Positions 22,001 through 36,025 of a DNA stretch of 64,000 bases are shown here, piece by piece; the stretch's first letter is position 1; the number at the start of each line of letters is the position of its first letter. A model generated the notes under the pieces. That model was given only the letters and a program-made list of their open reading frames with translations. It did not search any database and was not told the origin of the DNA. A program made the position numbers and the translations under genes. The stretch is taken from NCBI GenBank assembly GCA_902594255.1, contig CACJLN010000005.1, positions 1 through 64,000 of the forward strand, in the 5' to 3' direction. This DNA comes from an uncultured Pelagibacteraceae bacterium (GTDB lineage Bacteria > Pseudomonadota > Alphaproteobacteria > Pelagibacterales > Pelagibacteraceae).

Positions 22001-24874
22001 ATGTCTTCTTCTAAAAATTTCGAATTAAAGAAAACAGATTTCTTAAGTAAATCAAATAGTACATTTATAGATGAGATGTACATGAAATTTGTAAATAATG
22101 ACCCGTCATTACCTAACAGCTGGAGAAGCTATTTTAATGAAATTGGAGATGAATTTGAAACCATTGTTGATGAGATTAATGGTCCATCTTGGAGTCCAGC
22201 TAAAAAATTTTCTGTAAGTCAATCTCAAGTTCAAAATAATGAAAATAATTTTAAAGATAACCAAGACTCAGTTAAGTCAAATGCAAACTCAATAAAAGCT
22301 GTTGCCATGATTAGATCGTATAGGCAACGAGGGCATTTAATTGCTAAATTAGATCCTTTGGGCATGTTAAAGTCTGAGTATTTAGACGAACTTCACCCGG
22401 AATCTTATGGATTTAAAAAAGAGGACTATAACAAAAAAATTTTTTTAGACGGTGTAATAAATAAAGAGTATTCAAATATAAATGAAATATTGGCTTTTTT
22501 AAGAGAAAAATATTGTGGTTCGCTTGGTTATGAATACATGCATATCTCTAATCCTACAGAAAGAAAATGGTTTAGAGACAGAGTTGAAAAAAATGATGAC
22601 TTTAAATTTACTCAAAATGGGAAGGAAGCAATCCTAAATAAATTAATACAAGCAGAGGGTTTTGAAAAGTTTTTACATACTAAATATGTGGGAACAAAAA
22701 GATTTGGTCTTGATGGAGGCGAAAGTTTGATACCCGCACTTGAACAAATAATTAAGATTGGGGGACAATCAAATATCAAAGAAGTTAAAATTGGAATGTC
22801 ACACAGAGGTAGATTGAATGTATTAGCTAATGTTTTACAAAAATCTTATAAAAGAATATTTAATGAATTTGCAGGTGAAATAAGCTCAAAATCAGAGGAT
22901 GATACTGGAGATGTAAAATATCACTTAGGAGCTTCTTCAAATAGAGAGTTTGATGGAAATTCAGTTCATGTAAGTTTAACTGATAACCCTTCACATTTAG
23001 AGGCAGTAAATCCAGTTGTTTTAGGCCAGACAAGGGCTAAGCAATTTTTTCATAAAGACAAAGAGAGAAAAAAAGTAATTCCAATTTTAATTCATGGAGA
23101 CGCTGCTTTTGCTGGACAAGGAGTTGTAGCAGAGTGTTTTGCAATGTCAGGACTACCAGGACACAATACAGGTGGAACCATTCATATTATAATTAATAAT
23201 CAAATTGGTTTCACCACAAGCCCAAGATTTGCTAGATCATCCCCGTATCCCTCAGATATTGCTAAAATGGTTGAAGCTCCAATTATTCATGTTAATGGTG
23301 ATGACCCAGAGGCTGTGGTTTATGCAGCAAGAATCGCTACTGACTTTAGGTTAAAATTTAACCGAGATGTTGTTATTGATTTGATTTGTTATAGGAGATT
23401 TGGACACAATGAGGGTGACGAACCATCATTTACTCAACCATTAATGTATAAAAAAATACGCTCTCATCCATCCGCAATAAGAGTTTACGGTGAAAAATTG
23501 GTTAATGAAAATTCAATTTCTAAAGAATTTTTAGACGCTTCAATTAAAAAATTCAAAGATTTGTTGGATGAGCAATTTAAAAATGCAAAAAATTATAAAC
23601 CAAAAATTGAGTGGTTTGAGGGAACCTGGTCTAGATATAAACCTGATGAAGGAAAAGATAAAAGGGGGGTTACAGGGTCAGATTTAAAAAAGCTGATAGA
23701 GATTTCAGAAAAAATTAATTCAATTCCAAAAGAGATTAATATACACAAAACTATATCAAAAATTCTAGATATTAGAAAAAATAACGTTTTAAAAGGAGCA
23801 GAAATCGACTGGTCCACAGCAGAGTCCTTAGCCTTTGGTTCACTTTTAGAGGAAGGCTATCCTGTTAGATTAGTTGGCCAAGACACTGGTAGAGGAACAT
23901 TTAGTCAAAGACATTCTGTTTTAAGAAATCAATTGGATAATTCAAGATATATACCTTTAAATAATATTTCAGAAAGACAAAAAAAATTTGAGGTTGTTGA
24001 CAGTTTTTTATCTGAACTAGCAGTTTTAGGTTTCGAGTATGGTTACAGTTTAGTAGAGCCAAATACACTTACAATTTGGGAGGCTCAATTTGGTGACTTT
24101 GCAAATGGTGCACAAGTAGTAATTGATCAATTTATCGCCTCTGGAGAAAGAAAGTGGTCAAGAGCATCTGGCTTAGTTATGCTACTGCCTCATGGATATG
24201 AAGGTCAAGGACCTGAACATTCTTCTGCAAGACTAGAAAGATTTTTACAACTGTGTTCAAATGATAACATGCAGGTTATGAACTGTACAACTCCTGCAAA
24301 TTATTTTCATGCATTACGAAGACAAATGCACAGAGATTTTAGAAAACCATTAATTATAATGACACCAAAATCACTATTACGACACAAACACTGTACATCA
24401 AACTTAGAGGATTTTAGTAAAAAAAATTCATTTCATAGAATTTTATGGGATCATGCTATGGATCCAAAACTAAAGGGTTTCATAAAGCTGAAAAAAACAA
24501 AAAAAATAAATAAGGTAATTCTTTGCTCAGGAAAGATTTATTTCGATCTATTAGAGGAACGAGAAAAATTAAAAAGAAATGATGTGGTGTTTTTTAGAAT
24601 TGAACAACTCTACCCATTTCCTGCAAAAACGCTAGCTGAAGAGCTTAAACCCTACTCAAAAAATGCTAATTTTTATTGGTGTCAAGAAGAGCCTAAAAAT
24701 ATGGGTGCATGGTTTTCTGTTAGAGATTATATACAATGGACATTAGATAATATTAAGGCTAGTAATAATATGATTTCTTATATTGGAAGAAGTCCTGATG
24801 CATCACCAGCAACAGGATATTTAAAGAGACATATGTCACAACAGCAAGAAATTCTGAAGAAAGTTTTTGAGTAA
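22001..24874 (+). CDS. sucA: 2-oxoglutarate dehydrogenase E1 component
   Basis: Thiamine-diphosphate-dependent decarboxylase of the oxoglutarate dehydrogenase complex. The 957 residues begin with an E2/E3-binding segment containing the SWRSYF motif (40-45). [14 protein letters not shown] is at 265-278. The ThDP/Mg motif [13 protein letters not shown] runs 366-378 to NNQ at 399-401. The C-terminal transketolase-like region includes [13 protein letters not shown] one-base gap separates its stop from the sucB ATG. Confidence 0.97.
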   Translation: MSSSKNFELKKTDFLSKSNSTFIDEMYMKFVNNDPSLPNSWRSYFNEIGDEFETIVDEINGPSWSPAKKFSVSQSQVQNNENNFKDNQDSVKSNANSIKAVAMIRSYRQRGHLIAKLDPLGMLKSEYLDELHPESYGFKKEDYNKKIFLDGVINKEYSNINEILAFLREKYCGSLGYEYMHISNPTERKWFRDRVEKNDDFKFTQNGKEAILNKLIQAEGFEKFLHTKYVGTKRFGLDGGESLIPALEQIIKIGGQSNIKEVKIGMSHRGRLNVLANVLQKSYKRIFNEFAGEISSKSEDDTGDVKYHLGASSNREFDGNSVHVSLTDNPSHLEAVNPVVLGQTRAKQFFHKDKERKKVIPILIHGDAAFAGQGVVAECFAMSGLPGHNTGGTIHIIINNQIGFTTSPRFARSSPYPSDIAKMVEAPIIHVNGDDPEAVVYAARIATDFRLKFNRDVVIDLICYRRFGHNEGDEPSFTQPLMYKKIRSHPSAIRVYGEKLVNENSISKEFLDASIKKFKDLLDEQFKNAKNYKPKIEWFEGTWSRYKPDEGKDKRGVTGSDLKKLIEISEKINSIPKEINIHKTISKILDIRKNNVLKGAEIDWSTAESLAFGSLLEEGYPVRLVGQDTGRGTFSQRHSVLRNQLDNSRYIPLNNISERQKKFEVVDSFLSELAVLGFEYGYSLVEPNTLTIWEAQFGDFANGAQVVIDQFIASGERKWSRASGLVMLLPHGYEGQGPEHSSARLERFLQLCSNDNMQVMNCTTPANYFHALRRQMHRDFRKPLIIMTPKSLLRHKHCTSNLEDFSKKNSFHRILWDHAMDPKLKGFIKLKKTKKINKVILCSGKIYFDLLEEREKLKRNDVVFFRIEQLYPFPAKTLAEELKPYSKNANFYWCQEEPKNMGAWFSVRDYIQWTLDNIKASNNMISYIGRSPDASPATGYLKRHMSQQQEILKKVFE

Positions 24875-24875
24875 A

Positions 24876-26144
24876 ATGAGTGAAAAAATTTTGGTTCCAG
24901 TACTTGGCGAAAGCATTGTAGAGGCAACAGTCTCTAAATGGTTAAAAAGCGAAGGCGATGCAGTTGAAGCAGATGAGCCTATTGTAGAATTGGAAACAGA
25001 TAAAGTAAATTTAGAAGTCCCCTCTCCCGCCTCAGGTGTTTTAGATAAGATAATTTCCAAAGATGGTTCTGTTGTTGAAGTTGGTGCTACTTTAGGTTCA
25101 ATATCTACAAATGGCGAAATAATAAAAAAGGACGATGTTAAAGAGACAAAATCTATAGAACCTAATGTTGAAGAAAAAAAAGAGGAGTTATTTATCTCCC
25201 CAGTCATAGAAGATAAAAAAGAACAAGATAATCAAAATTTAGATGAGCCCCTAATATTAACGAAACAAATTGAAGAACCTAAAAAAAATTTAAATTTATC
25301 TCCAGCAGTTAGAAAAATTGTAAGTGAGAATAAAATTGATATTAAAAATATAAAAGGCTCAGGAAAAGATGGCAGAGTTTTGAAAGGTGATTTGATTGAT
25401 TTAATGGGAGTCAATCCACCTCCGTCAGAGAGAAAAATTAAATATGGTCAAGAAGAGAGAATCAAAATGACCAGGCTGAGACAAACCATAGCAAAGAGAT
25501 TAAAACAGGCACAAGAAAATGCAGCTTTATTAACTACTTTTAATGAGGTCGATATGACTAATATAATGGATATAAGAAAAGAAAATCAGGAAGATTTTCA
25601 AAGTCGTTATGGGATTAAACTTGGGTTTATGTCCTTTTTTGTTAAAGCGTGTGTCGTTGCGCTGAAGAATTTTCCAGCGGTAAATGCTGAGATAGAGGGT
25701 GATGAAATTATTTACAAAAATTATTACAATATAAGTTTTGCAGTAGGAACTGATAAAGGATTAGTCGTCCCAGTTTTGAAAAATGCTGATGAATTATCTT
25801 TTGCAGATATTGAAAAAAATATTAAAGATATTTCAGAAAAAGCAAGAGAGGGAAAACTGACTATAGAAGACCTCCAAGGGGGGACTTTTACCATAAGCAA
25901 TGGAGGTGTTTATGGCTCGATGTTGTCTACCCCAATATTAAACTTACCTCAGTCCGGGGTATTAGGTATGCACAATATAGTCGACAGACCAACAGCAATT
26001 GATGGAGAGATAAAAATTAGACCAATTATGTATTTAGCTTTGTCATATGATCACAGAATTATAGATGGAAAAGAGTCAGTCTCTTTTTTAAAAATGATAA
26101 AAGAAAATTTAGAGGATCCAAGGAGATTATTTTTAGATATTTAA
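24876..26144 (+). CDS. sucB: 2-oxoglutarate dehydrogenase E2 component (dihydrolipoyl succinyltransferase)
   Basis: Core transsuccinylase. I chose the ATG at 24876 (422 aa, [13 protein letters not shown]) over a TTG nine bases upstream inside sucA. There is one lipoyl domain (1 to about 78) with the lipoylated Lys43 in ETDKVNLEV, a flexible Lys/Glu linker, a peripheral-subunit-binding domain near 140-178 (LSPAVRKIV to GRVLKGDL), and a catalytic domain ending with His393 in SYDHRIIDG. It abuts lpd. Confidence 0.97.
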   Translation: MSEKILVPVLGESIVEATVSKWLKSEGDAVEADEPIVELETDKVNLEVPSPASGVLDKIISKDGSVVEVGATLGSISTNGEIIKKDDVKETKSIEPNVEEKKEELFISPVIEDKKEQDNQNLDEPLILTKQIEEPKKNLNLSPAVRKIVSENKIDIKNIKGSGKDGRVLKGDLIDLMGVNPPPSERKIKYGQEERIKMTRLRQTIAKRLKQAQENAALLTTFNEVDMTNIMDIRKENQEDFQSRYGIKLGFMSFFVKACVVALKNFPAVNAEIEGDEIIYKNYYNISFAVGTDKGLVVPVLKNADELSFADIEKNIKDISEKAREGKLTIEDLQGGTFTISNGGVYGSMLSTPILNLPQSGVLGMHNIVDRPTAIDGEIKIRPIMYLALSYDHRIIDGKESVSFLKMIKENLEDPRRLFLDI

Positions 26145-27545
26145 ATGGCAGAAAAATTTCAAGCAGTTGTTATAGGAGGTGGCCCTGGAGGTTATGTTTG
26201 TGCAATTAGACTTGCACAGTTAGGTCTGAAAACCGCATGTATAGAGTCTAGAGGTTCATTAGGTGGAACTTGTTTGAATATAGGCTGTATACCATCTAAG
26301 AGTTTGCTTAATTTATCTGAAGAATTTCATAAAGTTAAAGATTTATCAAATAAAGGGATTGAGGTTGGACAGGTAAAATTAAATTTACCAAAAATGATGA
26401 AGAGCAAAGATAAAGCGGTTACAGTTTTGACCAAAGGTGTGGAATTTTTACTTAAAAAAAATAAAGTTACTTACTTTAAAGGTACTGGAAGTTTCAAATC
26501 AAAAAATGAAATTCTGATTAAAGATAGTGAGAATAAAGAAACACATGTAGAAGCAGATAAAATTATAATTGCAACAGGTTCCTTACCTGTATCTTTGCCA
26601 GGCGTAAAATTTGATGAAAAAGTTATTGTATCCTCAACTGGTGCATTAAAATTAGAGCAAGTTCCAAAAAAAATGGTTGTAGTTGGAGGAGGATATATTG
26701 GTCTTGAGATGGGATCAGTCTGGTCCAGACTTGGAACTGAGGTTCATGTGGTTGAGTATTTAGATCATATTACACCTGGTATGGATAAAGAAATTTCAAC
26801 GGAGTTTATGAAAATTCTTAAAAAACAAAAAATAAATTTTCATTTGCAGCACAAAGTAGAACAAATTAAAAATAATAGCATAAATGCAATAGTTTCCACA
26901 TCAGATAAAGAGGGTAAAAAAAAGGATTTTGACTGTGACGTTGTTTTAGTTTCAGTTGGCAGGAAACCAAATACAATTGGATTAAATTTAGATAAAGTAA
27001 ATATTGATTTAGATAAAAAAAATAGAATTAAAACAGATAAAAACTTTAAAACAAATCAAGATAACATTTATGCGATAGGAGATGTAATAGCTGGACCTAT
27101 GCTAGCGCATAAAGCAGAAGATGAAGGTATTGCTGTTGCAGAAAATATAGCAGGTCAATCAGGACACGTAAATTACGATACTATTCCAGGAGTAATCTAC
27201 ACCACCCCAGAAGTTGCTTCTATTGGAAAAACAGAAGAACAACTTAAAGAATTAAATATAAAATATAAAATTGGTAAATTTTCATTTATGGCTAATTCCA
27301 GAGCAAAAGCGATTGATGATGCAGAGGGATTTGTAAAAATTCTAGCAGATGAAAAAACTGATAAAGTATTGGGTGCACACTTAATTGGTCCACATGCAGG
27401 AGAATTGATCGCTGAAATTGGTGTTGCAATGGAATTTGGTGCTAGCTCAGAGGATATTGCTAGAACTTGCCATGCACATCCTACTTTCTCTGAAGCGGTA
27501 AAAGAAGCAGCATTATCTGTAGATAAAAGGGCAATACACTCTTAA
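26145..27545 (+). CDS. lpd: Dihydrolipoamide dehydrogenase (E3)
   Basis: FAD/NAD disulfide oxidoreductase that reoxidises the lipoyl groups of the oxoglutarate complex and probably of others. The 466 residues include GGGPGG at 11-16, the redox pair Cys43/Cys48 in GTCLNIGCIPSK, a second dinucleotide motif GGGYIGLEMG, and the active-site HAHPTFSE (443-450). Start immediately after the sucB stop; closes the sucCDAB-lpd block. Confidence 0.97.
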   Translation: MAEKFQAVVIGGGPGGYVCAIRLAQLGLKTACIESRGSLGGTCLNIGCIPSKSLLNLSEEFHKVKDLSNKGIEVGQVKLNLPKMMKSKDKAVTVLTKGVEFLLKKNKVTYFKGTGSFKSKNEILIKDSENKETHVEADKIIIATGSLPVSLPGVKFDEKVIVSSTGALKLEQVPKKMVVVGGGYIGLEMGSVWSRLGTEVHVVEYLDHITPGMDKEISTEFMKILKKQKINFHLQHKVEQIKNNSINAIVSTSDKEGKKKDFDCDVVLVSVGRKPNTIGLNLDKVNIDLDKKNRIKTDKNFKTNQDNIYAIGDVIAGPMLAHKAEDEGIAVAENIAGQSGHVNYDTIPGVIYTTPEVASIGKTEEQLKELNIKYKIGKFSFMANSRAKAIDDAEGFVKILADEKTDKVLGAHLIGPHAGELIAEIGVAMEFGASSEDIARTCHAHPTFSEAVKEAALSVDKRAIHS

Positions 27546-27567
27546 AATTTTTTCATATTATTCGTAT

Positions 27568-29523
27568 ATGAAGTTTCCGATTCTTTTACCAAATATTTTT
27601 AATTATCCATTTACTTATGAAAGTGATTTAAAATTAAATATTGGAGACTTTGTAGAAGTACCTTTTGGGAAATCAAAAAAAACAGGTGTGGTTTGGGATA
27701 ATTTCGAAGAAAAGAAAAATAAAGATTTTAAAATTAAAAGAGTAATAAAAAAACTTGATGTTCCAAGACTGAATGAAAATATTGTAAAATTTTTAAATTG
27801 GTTTTCAGAGTATAATATTGTGCCAAAAGGTATGGCGCTAAAACTTGCTTTATTGAGTGGCCAAACTGCACACAAGTTCGATATAAAGTTTTATAAAAAT
27901 TTCGACTCAAAGATAAAAGATTACCCTTTAAATTTAACAAAAGAACAAGAGGACTCATTAAATCAAATAAATAAATATAATCAAAAATTTAATGTCCACG
28001 TGTTACAGGGTGTGACAGGCTCAGGAAAAACGATCGTGTACTTCGAAGCATTGAAAAAAATTTTAAAACGGGGATATCAAGGTTTGATAATGCTACCAGA
28101 GATTGGTTTAACGAACCAATTTGAAAAAAAATTTCAAGAATTTTTTGGCTTTTCACCAGCGATTTGGCATTCGGGAATCACAAAAAAAAATAGAGAAATA
28201 ATTTGGAGTGGGATTATTAATAATAAAATAAAAGTTGTTATAGGAGCAAGATCATCATTATTCTTACCATTTAAGAAGCTAGGACTAATTATAGTTGATG
28301 AGGAACACGACCAGTCTTATAAACAAGATGAGGGAATAATATATAATGCTCGAGATATGGCTATTTCTAGGGCATTGTTTGAGAATATACCAATAAATTT
28401 AGTTACAGCAGTGCCATCAATTGAAACATATGAAAATATAAAAAAAAAGAAATACACTTGTTCACAATTGAATCGCCGATATCAAAACGCTTCTTTGCCT
28501 AACTATGAAATAATTAATTTAAATAACGTAAAGTTAGGTAAACAGTCTTGGCTTTCTAAAAATATAATTGAAAAAGTTAATCATCATTTAAAAAAAAAAG
28601 ATCAAGTTTTATTTTTTTTAAATCGAAGAGGCTTTTCACCTAATGTTTTTTGTATCAAATGTTTAAGCAGTTATTCATGCCCAAATTGTTCTATTAATCT
28701 TGTATACCACAAAAATAAGAATAATCTCTTATGTCACTACTGTGGTTTCAAGTCTTCTTTGATAAAAGATTGTTCAAAAGGTAAAAAATGTGATTTCAAA
28801 TTTACAGGACCTGGTGTTGAAAGAATTTCTGAAGAAGTTAAAAAATACTTTCCATCAAAAAAAATTGAAATTTTTTCGAGCGACACAATGAATAAAAAAA
28901 GTTCGGGAAATATACTTGAAAAAATCGTAAATAAAGAAATTGAAATTTTGGTTGGCACCCAATTGATTTCAAAAGGTTTCCATTTTCCAAATTTAAATTG
29001 TATTGTTGTGGTCGATATTGATTTATCATCACAAGGACACGATCTAAGAGTAGCAGAGAAAAATTTACAGTTATATCATCAATTATCTGGAAGAGCTGGG
29101 CGAGCAGGTAATTCTTCAACTGTTTATTTTCAAACTTACAATACAAATAATAATATGATTTTAGACATAACAAGCAATAACCCTCATGTTTTTTTAAACA
29201 AGGAAATAGAAATTAGAAGAAAAAATAATCTACCTCCTTTTCAAAGATTTATTTCTTTAATCTTAACTGGTGAAAATAATATTAAATTAGAAAAAGAAGC
29301 TCTAAATTTTAAGAGTTTCATCGTGAATAAAATTAAAGGTAAAGTTTTAGGACCAGTCAGTGCTCCTATATTTAAAATTAAACGGAAATATAGAATTAGA
29401 TTATTAATACGTGGCCAAAAATCTTTAAAATTGCAAAATTCTCTAGCTTCAGTAATCTATAATTATAAATTTCCCTCAGGAATAAAACTTTCAGTTGATG
29501 TTGATCCAATTAGCTTCAATTAA
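27568..29523 (+). CDS. priA: Primosomal protein N' (replication restart helicase PriA)
   Basis: Superfamily 2 helicase that reloads the replisome at stalled forks. The 651 residues include Walker A GVTGSGKT at 148-155 and DEEH at 244-247. A cysteine-rich zinc-binding insert between the helicase lobes contains repeated CxxC pairs (CIKC, CPNC, CHYC). The C-terminal lobe has LVGTQLISKGFHFPN and the SGRAGR arginine-finger motif. It is shorter than the roughly 730 aa of E. coli PriA, mainly in the N-terminal DNA-binding part. Located between lpd and the ATP synthase genes. Confidence 0.95.
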   Translation: MKFPILLPNIFNYPFTYESDLKLNIGDFVEVPFGKSKKTGVVWDNFEEKKNKDFKIKRVIKKLDVPRLNENIVKFLNWFSEYNIVPKGMALKLALLSGQTAHKFDIKFYKNFDSKIKDYPLNLTKEQEDSLNQINKYNQKFNVHVLQGVTGSGKTIVYFEALKKILKRGYQGLIMLPEIGLTNQFEKKFQEFFGFSPAIWHSGITKKNREIIWSGIINNKIKVVIGARSSLFLPFKKLGLIIVDEEHDQSYKQDEGIIYNARDMAISRALFENIPINLVTAVPSIETYENIKKKKYTCSQLNRRYQNASLPNYEIINLNNVKLGKQSWLSKNIIEKVNHHLKKKDQVLFFLNRRGFSPNVFCIKCLSSYSCPNCSINLVYHKNKNNLLCHYCGFKSSLIKDCSKGKKCDFKFTGPGVERISEEVKKYFPSKKIEIFSSDTMNKKSSGNILEKIVNKEIEILVGTQLISKGFHFPNLNCIVVVDIDLSSQGHDLRVAEKNLQLYHQLSGRAGRAGNSSTVYFQTYNTNNNMILDITSNNPHVFLNKEIEIRRKNNLPPFQRFISLILTGENNIKLEKEALNFKSFIVNKIKGKVLGPVSAPIFKIKRKYRIRLLIRGQKSLKLQNSLASVIYNYKFPSGIKLSVDVDPISFN

Positions 29524-29628
29524 ACTAAAAAAAAGTCATTTTGGACGAATGTGTTGCTTGAACAGTATTTGGTCATATGCTAATTAAATCGTGTTTATAT
29601 AATTAATAATCAAATCTTAGGCAACAAA

Positions 29629-30186
29629 TTGAGTAGTAATAAAGGATTTTCTGACACATCAGCTAATAGATATTCTTTAGCTTTATATGAACTAGCTAGT
29701 GAGTCCGATTTACTCGAGAACATTGAGAAAAACTCATCTGAACTAATAAATTTGATTAATATTAATGATGAGTTCAATAAACTTATTAAAGACCCAACAG
29801 TAAGCCAAGATAATTTGACTAACATTATAAATAAAATATCCGAAAACTTTAAATTAGAAAATTTATTTAAAAATTTTTTATGTTTTTTGGTTAAAAAGCG
29901 AAGATTTTTTTATATAGAACAAATTCTTAAAAGTTTTGAAGAAATATGTTCTGAAAAAAGAGGCGAGATTAAAGCAGAAATTAAATCCGCAAAACAACTA
30001 TCTGAAACTGAGATTAACAAAATTACTGAAGAACTTTCAAATAATTTTAAATCAAAAATAAAATTAAACTATAAGTACGACCAAAGTTTGATTGGTGGCT
30101 TGATTGTGCAAGTAGGAAGTACAATGATCGACACTTCTATAAAAAATAAATTACAACAAATAGAAAATAAGATGATAGAGGCATAA
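29629..30186 (+). CDS. atpH: F1F0 ATP synthase delta subunit
   Basis: OSCP/delta stator subunit linking F1 to the peripheral stalk. The 185 residues begin with the [12 protein letters not shown] family motif and end in the [18 protein letters not shown] segment that is highly typical. No ATG is available at the expected N-terminus; a TTG at 29629 gives the right length. It heads atpHAGDC; atpA follows after one base. A 105-bp gap to priA should carry the operon promoter (TTGCTT at 29554 and TATGCT at 29576 are weak candidates; TATAAT at 29598 lacks a good -35). Confidence 0.93.
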   Translation: MSSNKGFSDTSANRYSLALYELASESDLLENIEKNSSELINLININDEFNKLIKDPTVSQDNLTNIINKISENFKLENLFKNFLCFLVKKRRFFYIEQILKSFEEICSEKRGEIKAEIKSAKQLSETEINKITEELSNNFKSKIKLNYKYDQSLIGGLIVQVGSTMIDTSIKNKLQQIENKMIEA

Positions 30187-30187
30187 T

Positions 30188-31723
30188 ATGGAAATTAATC
30201 CTTCAGAAGTAACAAAAATATTAAAAGAGCAAATTAAAAACTTTGGTGAAAAAGCAGAAATATCTGAAGTAGGTCAAGTTTTGTCTGTTGGTGATGGAAT
30301 AGCAAGAATTTATGGTTTGGATAATGTTCAGGCAGGAGAAATGGTTGAATTTTCTGATAGCTCTAAAGGAATGGCTTTGAATTTAGAGAGCGAAAATGTA
30401 GGTGTTGTGATATTTGGTGACGATCGAAATATTAAAGAGGGAGATGTTGTTAAAAGGACAGGAAGTATTGTGGACACTCCAGTTGGAAAAGAGCTACTGG
30501 GTAGAGTAGTCGATGGCCTTGGAAATCCTATTGATGGAAAAGGAGCTCTTGATAAATCTGTAAAAAAAAGCAGAGTAGAAGTTAAAGCGCCAGGAATTAT
30601 ACCAAGACAATCGGTAAGTGAGCCAATGCAAACAGGCTTAAAATCAATAGATAGTCTAGTACCAATTGGAAGAGGACAACGTGAACTAATCATCGGAGAT
30701 AGACAAACAGGAAAAACGGCTGTTGCTGTTGATACAATTATAAACCAAAAAAAAATAAACGAGTCTGGTGATGAGAAACAAAAACTTTATTGTATTTATG
30801 TCGCTATAGGACAAAAAAGATCAACCGTTAGACAAATACAGAAAACTTTAGAAGAAGCAGGCGCAATGGAATATACAACAATTGTTGCTGCAACAGCTTC
30901 AGATTCAGCGCCACTACAATTTTTAGCCCCATATACAGGTTGTGCAATGGGTGAATACTTTAGAGATAATGGAATGCATGCCTTAATAATTTATGATGAT
31001 CTATCAAAACAAGCTGTCGCTTATAGACAAATGTCATTAATTTTAAGAAGACCTCCGGGAAGAGAGGCTTACCCAGGTGATGTATTCTATTTACATAGTA
31101 GACTACTTGAAAGGGCTGCTAAGTTAAGCGATGAACATGGCGGTGGGTCCCTAACAGCTTTACCTATTATTGAAACGCAAGGGGGTGATGTCTCCGCATA
31201 TATACCAACTAATGTAATATCGATTACAGACGGGCAAATTTTTTTGGAAACAGAATTATTTAATCAGGGTATTAGACCTGCAATCAATGTTGGTTTGTCA
31301 GTTTCTAGGGTTGGGTCTGCTGCCCAAACTAAAGCAATGAAAAAAGTTTCTGGATCTATGAAACTAGAATTAGCTCAATACAGAGAAATGGCAGCATTTG
31401 CACAATTTGGTTCCGATTTAGATGCTTCAACACAGCAACTTTTGAATAGAGGCTCTAAATTAACAGAGCTTTTAAAACAAAATCAATTTTCTCCTATGAC
31501 AGTTGCAGAACAGGTAATTTCGATATTTTGTGGAGTAAAAGGTTATTTAGACGATTTAGATTTAAAAGAAATTGTAGACTTTGAGAATAAAATAATTGAA
31601 AGCTGTAAAGCTGATCAACCTGAAATCATAGAGGCAATTTTAGGTTCTGGGAAATTAGATGATGATACTGAAAAAAAATTAATCGATATAATAACTAAAT
31701 TAAAGAAAAATTTTAAGTCTTAA
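30188..31723 (+). CDS. atpA: F1F0 ATP synthase alpha subunit
   Basis: Regulatory nucleotide-binding subunit of F1, 511 aa, standard length. The N-terminal beta-barrel is followed by the P-loop GDRQTGKT at 170-177, [16 protein letters not shown], and the arginine-finger segment [10 protein letters not shown]. Closely packed with atpH (1 bp) and atpG (6 bp). Confidence 0.98.
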   Translation: MEINPSEVTKILKEQIKNFGEKAEISEVGQVLSVGDGIARIYGLDNVQAGEMVEFSDSSKGMALNLESENVGVVIFGDDRNIKEGDVVKRTGSIVDTPVGKELLGRVVDGLGNPIDGKGALDKSVKKSRVEVKAPGIIPRQSVSEPMQTGLKSIDSLVPIGRGQRELIIGDRQTGKTAVAVDTIINQKKINESGDEKQKLYCIYVAIGQKRSTVRQIQKTLEEAGAMEYTTIVAATASDSAPLQFLAPYTGCAMGEYFRDNGMHALIIYDDLSKQAVAYRQMSLILRRPPGREAYPGDVFYLHSRLLERAAKLSDEHGGGSLTALPIIETQGGDVSAYIPTNVISITDGQIFLETELFNQGIRPAINVGLSVSRVGSAAQTKAMKKVSGSMKLELAQYREMAAFAQFGSDLDASTQQLLNRGSKLTELLKQNQFSPMTVAEQVISIFCGVKGYLDDLDLKEIVDFENKIIESCKADQPEIIEAILGSGKLDDDTEKKLIDIITKLKKNFKS

Positions 31724-31729
31724 TAATTT

Positions 31730-34025
<2,296 letters not shown>

Positions 34026-34026
<1 letters not shown>

Positions 34027-34418
34027 TGAGTGAGGAATTCAAAGTAGAAATAGTCAATCCCGAGGCGTCTTTTTTATCAAAAGAGGATGTTACGGAAGTA
34101 ATAGTTCCTGCATTTGAGGGTGAAATGGGAATACTTAAAGATCATATTTCTATAATTTCTTTTTTAAAACCAGGTATATTAATAATTTATACTAAGTCTG
34201 GTGAGCATAAATTCTACGTAGAGGATGGAATATTTGAATTTAAGAACAACAACTTATCCGTATTAACAAGCTCAATTTTTGATTTAAAAAAAATAGAAAA
34301 AAGCATGTTAATGAATTTGATTAAATTAGCAGAGGAAGAGGCTAGTAAAGAGGATATTGACGATCAATCGAGATTTTTAATTGATCAAAAAATTGAAGTT
34401 TTGAAATCGCTTAATTAA
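34026..34418 (+). CDS. atpC: F1F0 ATP synthase epsilon subunit
   Basis: 130-residue epsilon subunit: an N-terminal beta-sandwich with VTEVIVPAFEGEMGILKDH near 22-40 and a short C-terminal helical part. It ends the F1 operon and overlaps the convergent rppH gene by 8 bp. The F0 genes (a, b, c) are not here, as in other alphaproteobacteria where the two operons are separate. Confidence 0.95.
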
Positions 34419-34887
34419 TTATTTTCTTAACTTTATCTTTAATTTCCGCATATACGTGACTTTTAAAGTCTACTGCTACATCGGTTATCATATCAAGATC
34501 AATCCATTTCCATTCTAAAAATTCAGGTTTTTTTGTTTTAATATTTATATCTTTGTCATCACCTAAATATCTCATTAAAAACCATTTTTGTTTTTGACCT
34601 TTATATCTTCCTTTCCAAATTATACCCAGTAAATGATCAGGGAGTTCATATGTCATTGTGCCATCAATTTCTTTAATGAGTTTTACATTTTTTATACTTG
34701 TTTCTTCTTCAAGTTCTCTATATGCAGCGGTTAAAAAATCCTCACCCTTATCGACTCCACCCTGAGGCATTTGCCAATAATTTTTAGGATTATCTATTCT
34801 TTTTGCTACAAAAACTTTGTTCTTATTATTTAAAACAACAATACCTACTCCATTTCTTAAAGGTAAATTTTTAAATTTTTCTTTCAC
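34411..34887 (-). CDS. rppH: RNA pyrophosphohydrolase (Nudix)
   Basis: Removes pyrophosphate from 5' ends of mRNA to start decay. The 158-residue product starts at a GTG (34885-34887) giving RNGVGIVVLN at 11-20, followed by WQMPQGGVDKGE and a complete Nudix box (about 43-65, ending RELEEETS). The WQMPQGG motif favours RppH over other Nudix enzymes. It sits one base after ctpA, in the common alphaproteobacterial order ctpA-rppH, and converges on atpC. Confidence 0.93.
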   Translation of the reverse strand: MKEKFKNLPLRNGVGIVVLNNKNKVFVAKRIDNPKNYWQMPQGGVDKGEDFLTAAYRELEEETSIKNVKLIKEIDGTMTYELPDHLLGIIWKGRYKGQKQKWFLMRYLGDDKDINIKTKKPEFLEWKWIDLDMITDVAVDFKSHVYAEIKDKVKKIIN

Positions 34888-34888
34888 C

Positions 34889-36025
34889 TTAACCGTTGAG
34901 TAGTTTAATGGCGTAGTTTAATTGGTTATCTGTTTCTGTTTTAATTCTAAATTCATCAGTTTCTTCTGCAATTTCAATATCTGGAGAAACACCTACTTCT
35001 GAAATGGATTTCCCTGAGGGAAGATAATATTTAGCTATCGTTAACCTAATAGCTCCATCATTTTTTAAAGGTATTATTGATTGCACCGATCCTTTTCCAA
35101 AACTGTTTTCACCTAAAAGAATTGCTCTTTTATGATCCTTTAAAGCACCTGCTACAATTTCAGAAGCTGAGGCCGAACCATAATTTATTAATACAATTAA
35201 TATTTTTCCATTTGTTAAATCACCTTTTTTAGCAAACCATTTTCTATTTTCAGAGGCTTTTCTACTTTTTGTTGATACTATTTCTCCATTATCTAAAAAA
35301 AAGTCAGAAATTCTAATTGCTTGAGATAGAAGACCACCCGGGTTGTTTCTTAAATCTAAAATATATCCTTTTACATTTTTATTTTTTTCTAAATTTTTGA
35401 TTTGTTTTTCTACTTGGTCATCACTATTTTCATTAAAAGAAGTTAATCTTATATATCCAATATTTTTTTCTAACAAGTCTGCTTTTACAGATTGGATTTG
35501 TATTATTTCTCTCACAATTTTAAATGTAAGAGCTTTTCTCTCACCTCTTCTCCTAATTGTTAGTTCAATTGCTGAACCAACTGGACCCCTCATTAAATCT
35601 ACTGCCTCACTCAAAGATTTTCCTTGAACTTGGATTTCATTTATTTTGACAATATAGTCTCCTGCTTTAATACCAGCTTTAGAGGCTGGTGTATCGTCAA
35701 TAGGTGATATAACTTTTACAACACCAGACTCCATAGTTACTTCGATACCAAGTCCACCAAATTTTCCACTTGTTTCAGTTTGCATTTCATTAAAAACTTC
35801 AGGCGACATATAAGCCGAATATGGATCTAAAGACTGGAGGAGTCCGTTTATAGCAGAGTCCATACTTTCGGACTGATCAATTTCATCAACATATTCTTTA
35901 TTAATTTTTTCAAGAACTTCACCAAACAAGTCAATTTTTTTATAAATGTTTTGTTCAGATGAATTTACAAGTGGAAAAAAAAATAAATTTAACAGAATGA
36001 TTATTATAAAAAATTCTTTTTTCAT
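34889..36025 (-). CDS. ctpA: Carboxy-terminal processing protease (S41)
   Basis: Periplasmic tail-processing serine protease. The ATG at 36023-36025 gives 378 aa with a signal peptide (MKKEFF then a hydrophobic stretch to about residue 20) and fits the TAATG junction with rsfS; an upstream start would lie inside rsfS. A PDZ domain spans about 88-165 (GGLGIEV). The S41 core carries GSASASEI at 283-290 with the catalytic Ser and Lys311 in FGKGSVQ. Substrates are probably lipoprotein- or cell-wall-related, by family knowledge only. Confidence 0.94.
   Translation of the reverse strand: MKKEFFIIIILLNLFFFPLVNSSEQNIYKKIDLFGEVLEKINKEYVDEIDQSESMDSAINGLLQSLDPYSAYMSPEVFNEMQTETSGKFGGLGIEVTMESGVVKVISPIDDTPASKAGIKAGDYIVKINEIQVQGKSLSEAVDLMRGPVGSAIELTIRRRGERKALTFKIVREIIQIQSVKADLLEKNIGYIRLTSFNENSDDQVEKQIKNLEKNKNVKGYILDLRNNPGGLLSQAIRISDFFLDNGEIVSTKSRKASENRKWFAKKGDLTNGKILIVLINYGSASASEIVAGALKDHKRAILLGENSFGKGSVQSIIPLKNDGAIRLTIAKYYLPSGKSISEVGVSPDIEIAEETDEFRIKTETDNQLNYAIKLLNG

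Noticed and set aside
27615-29173. Minus-strand reading frames inside priA
   Set aside because: Low-complexity Phe/Leu/Ser composition expected from the complement of AT-rich coding sequence; priA is intact on the plus strand.
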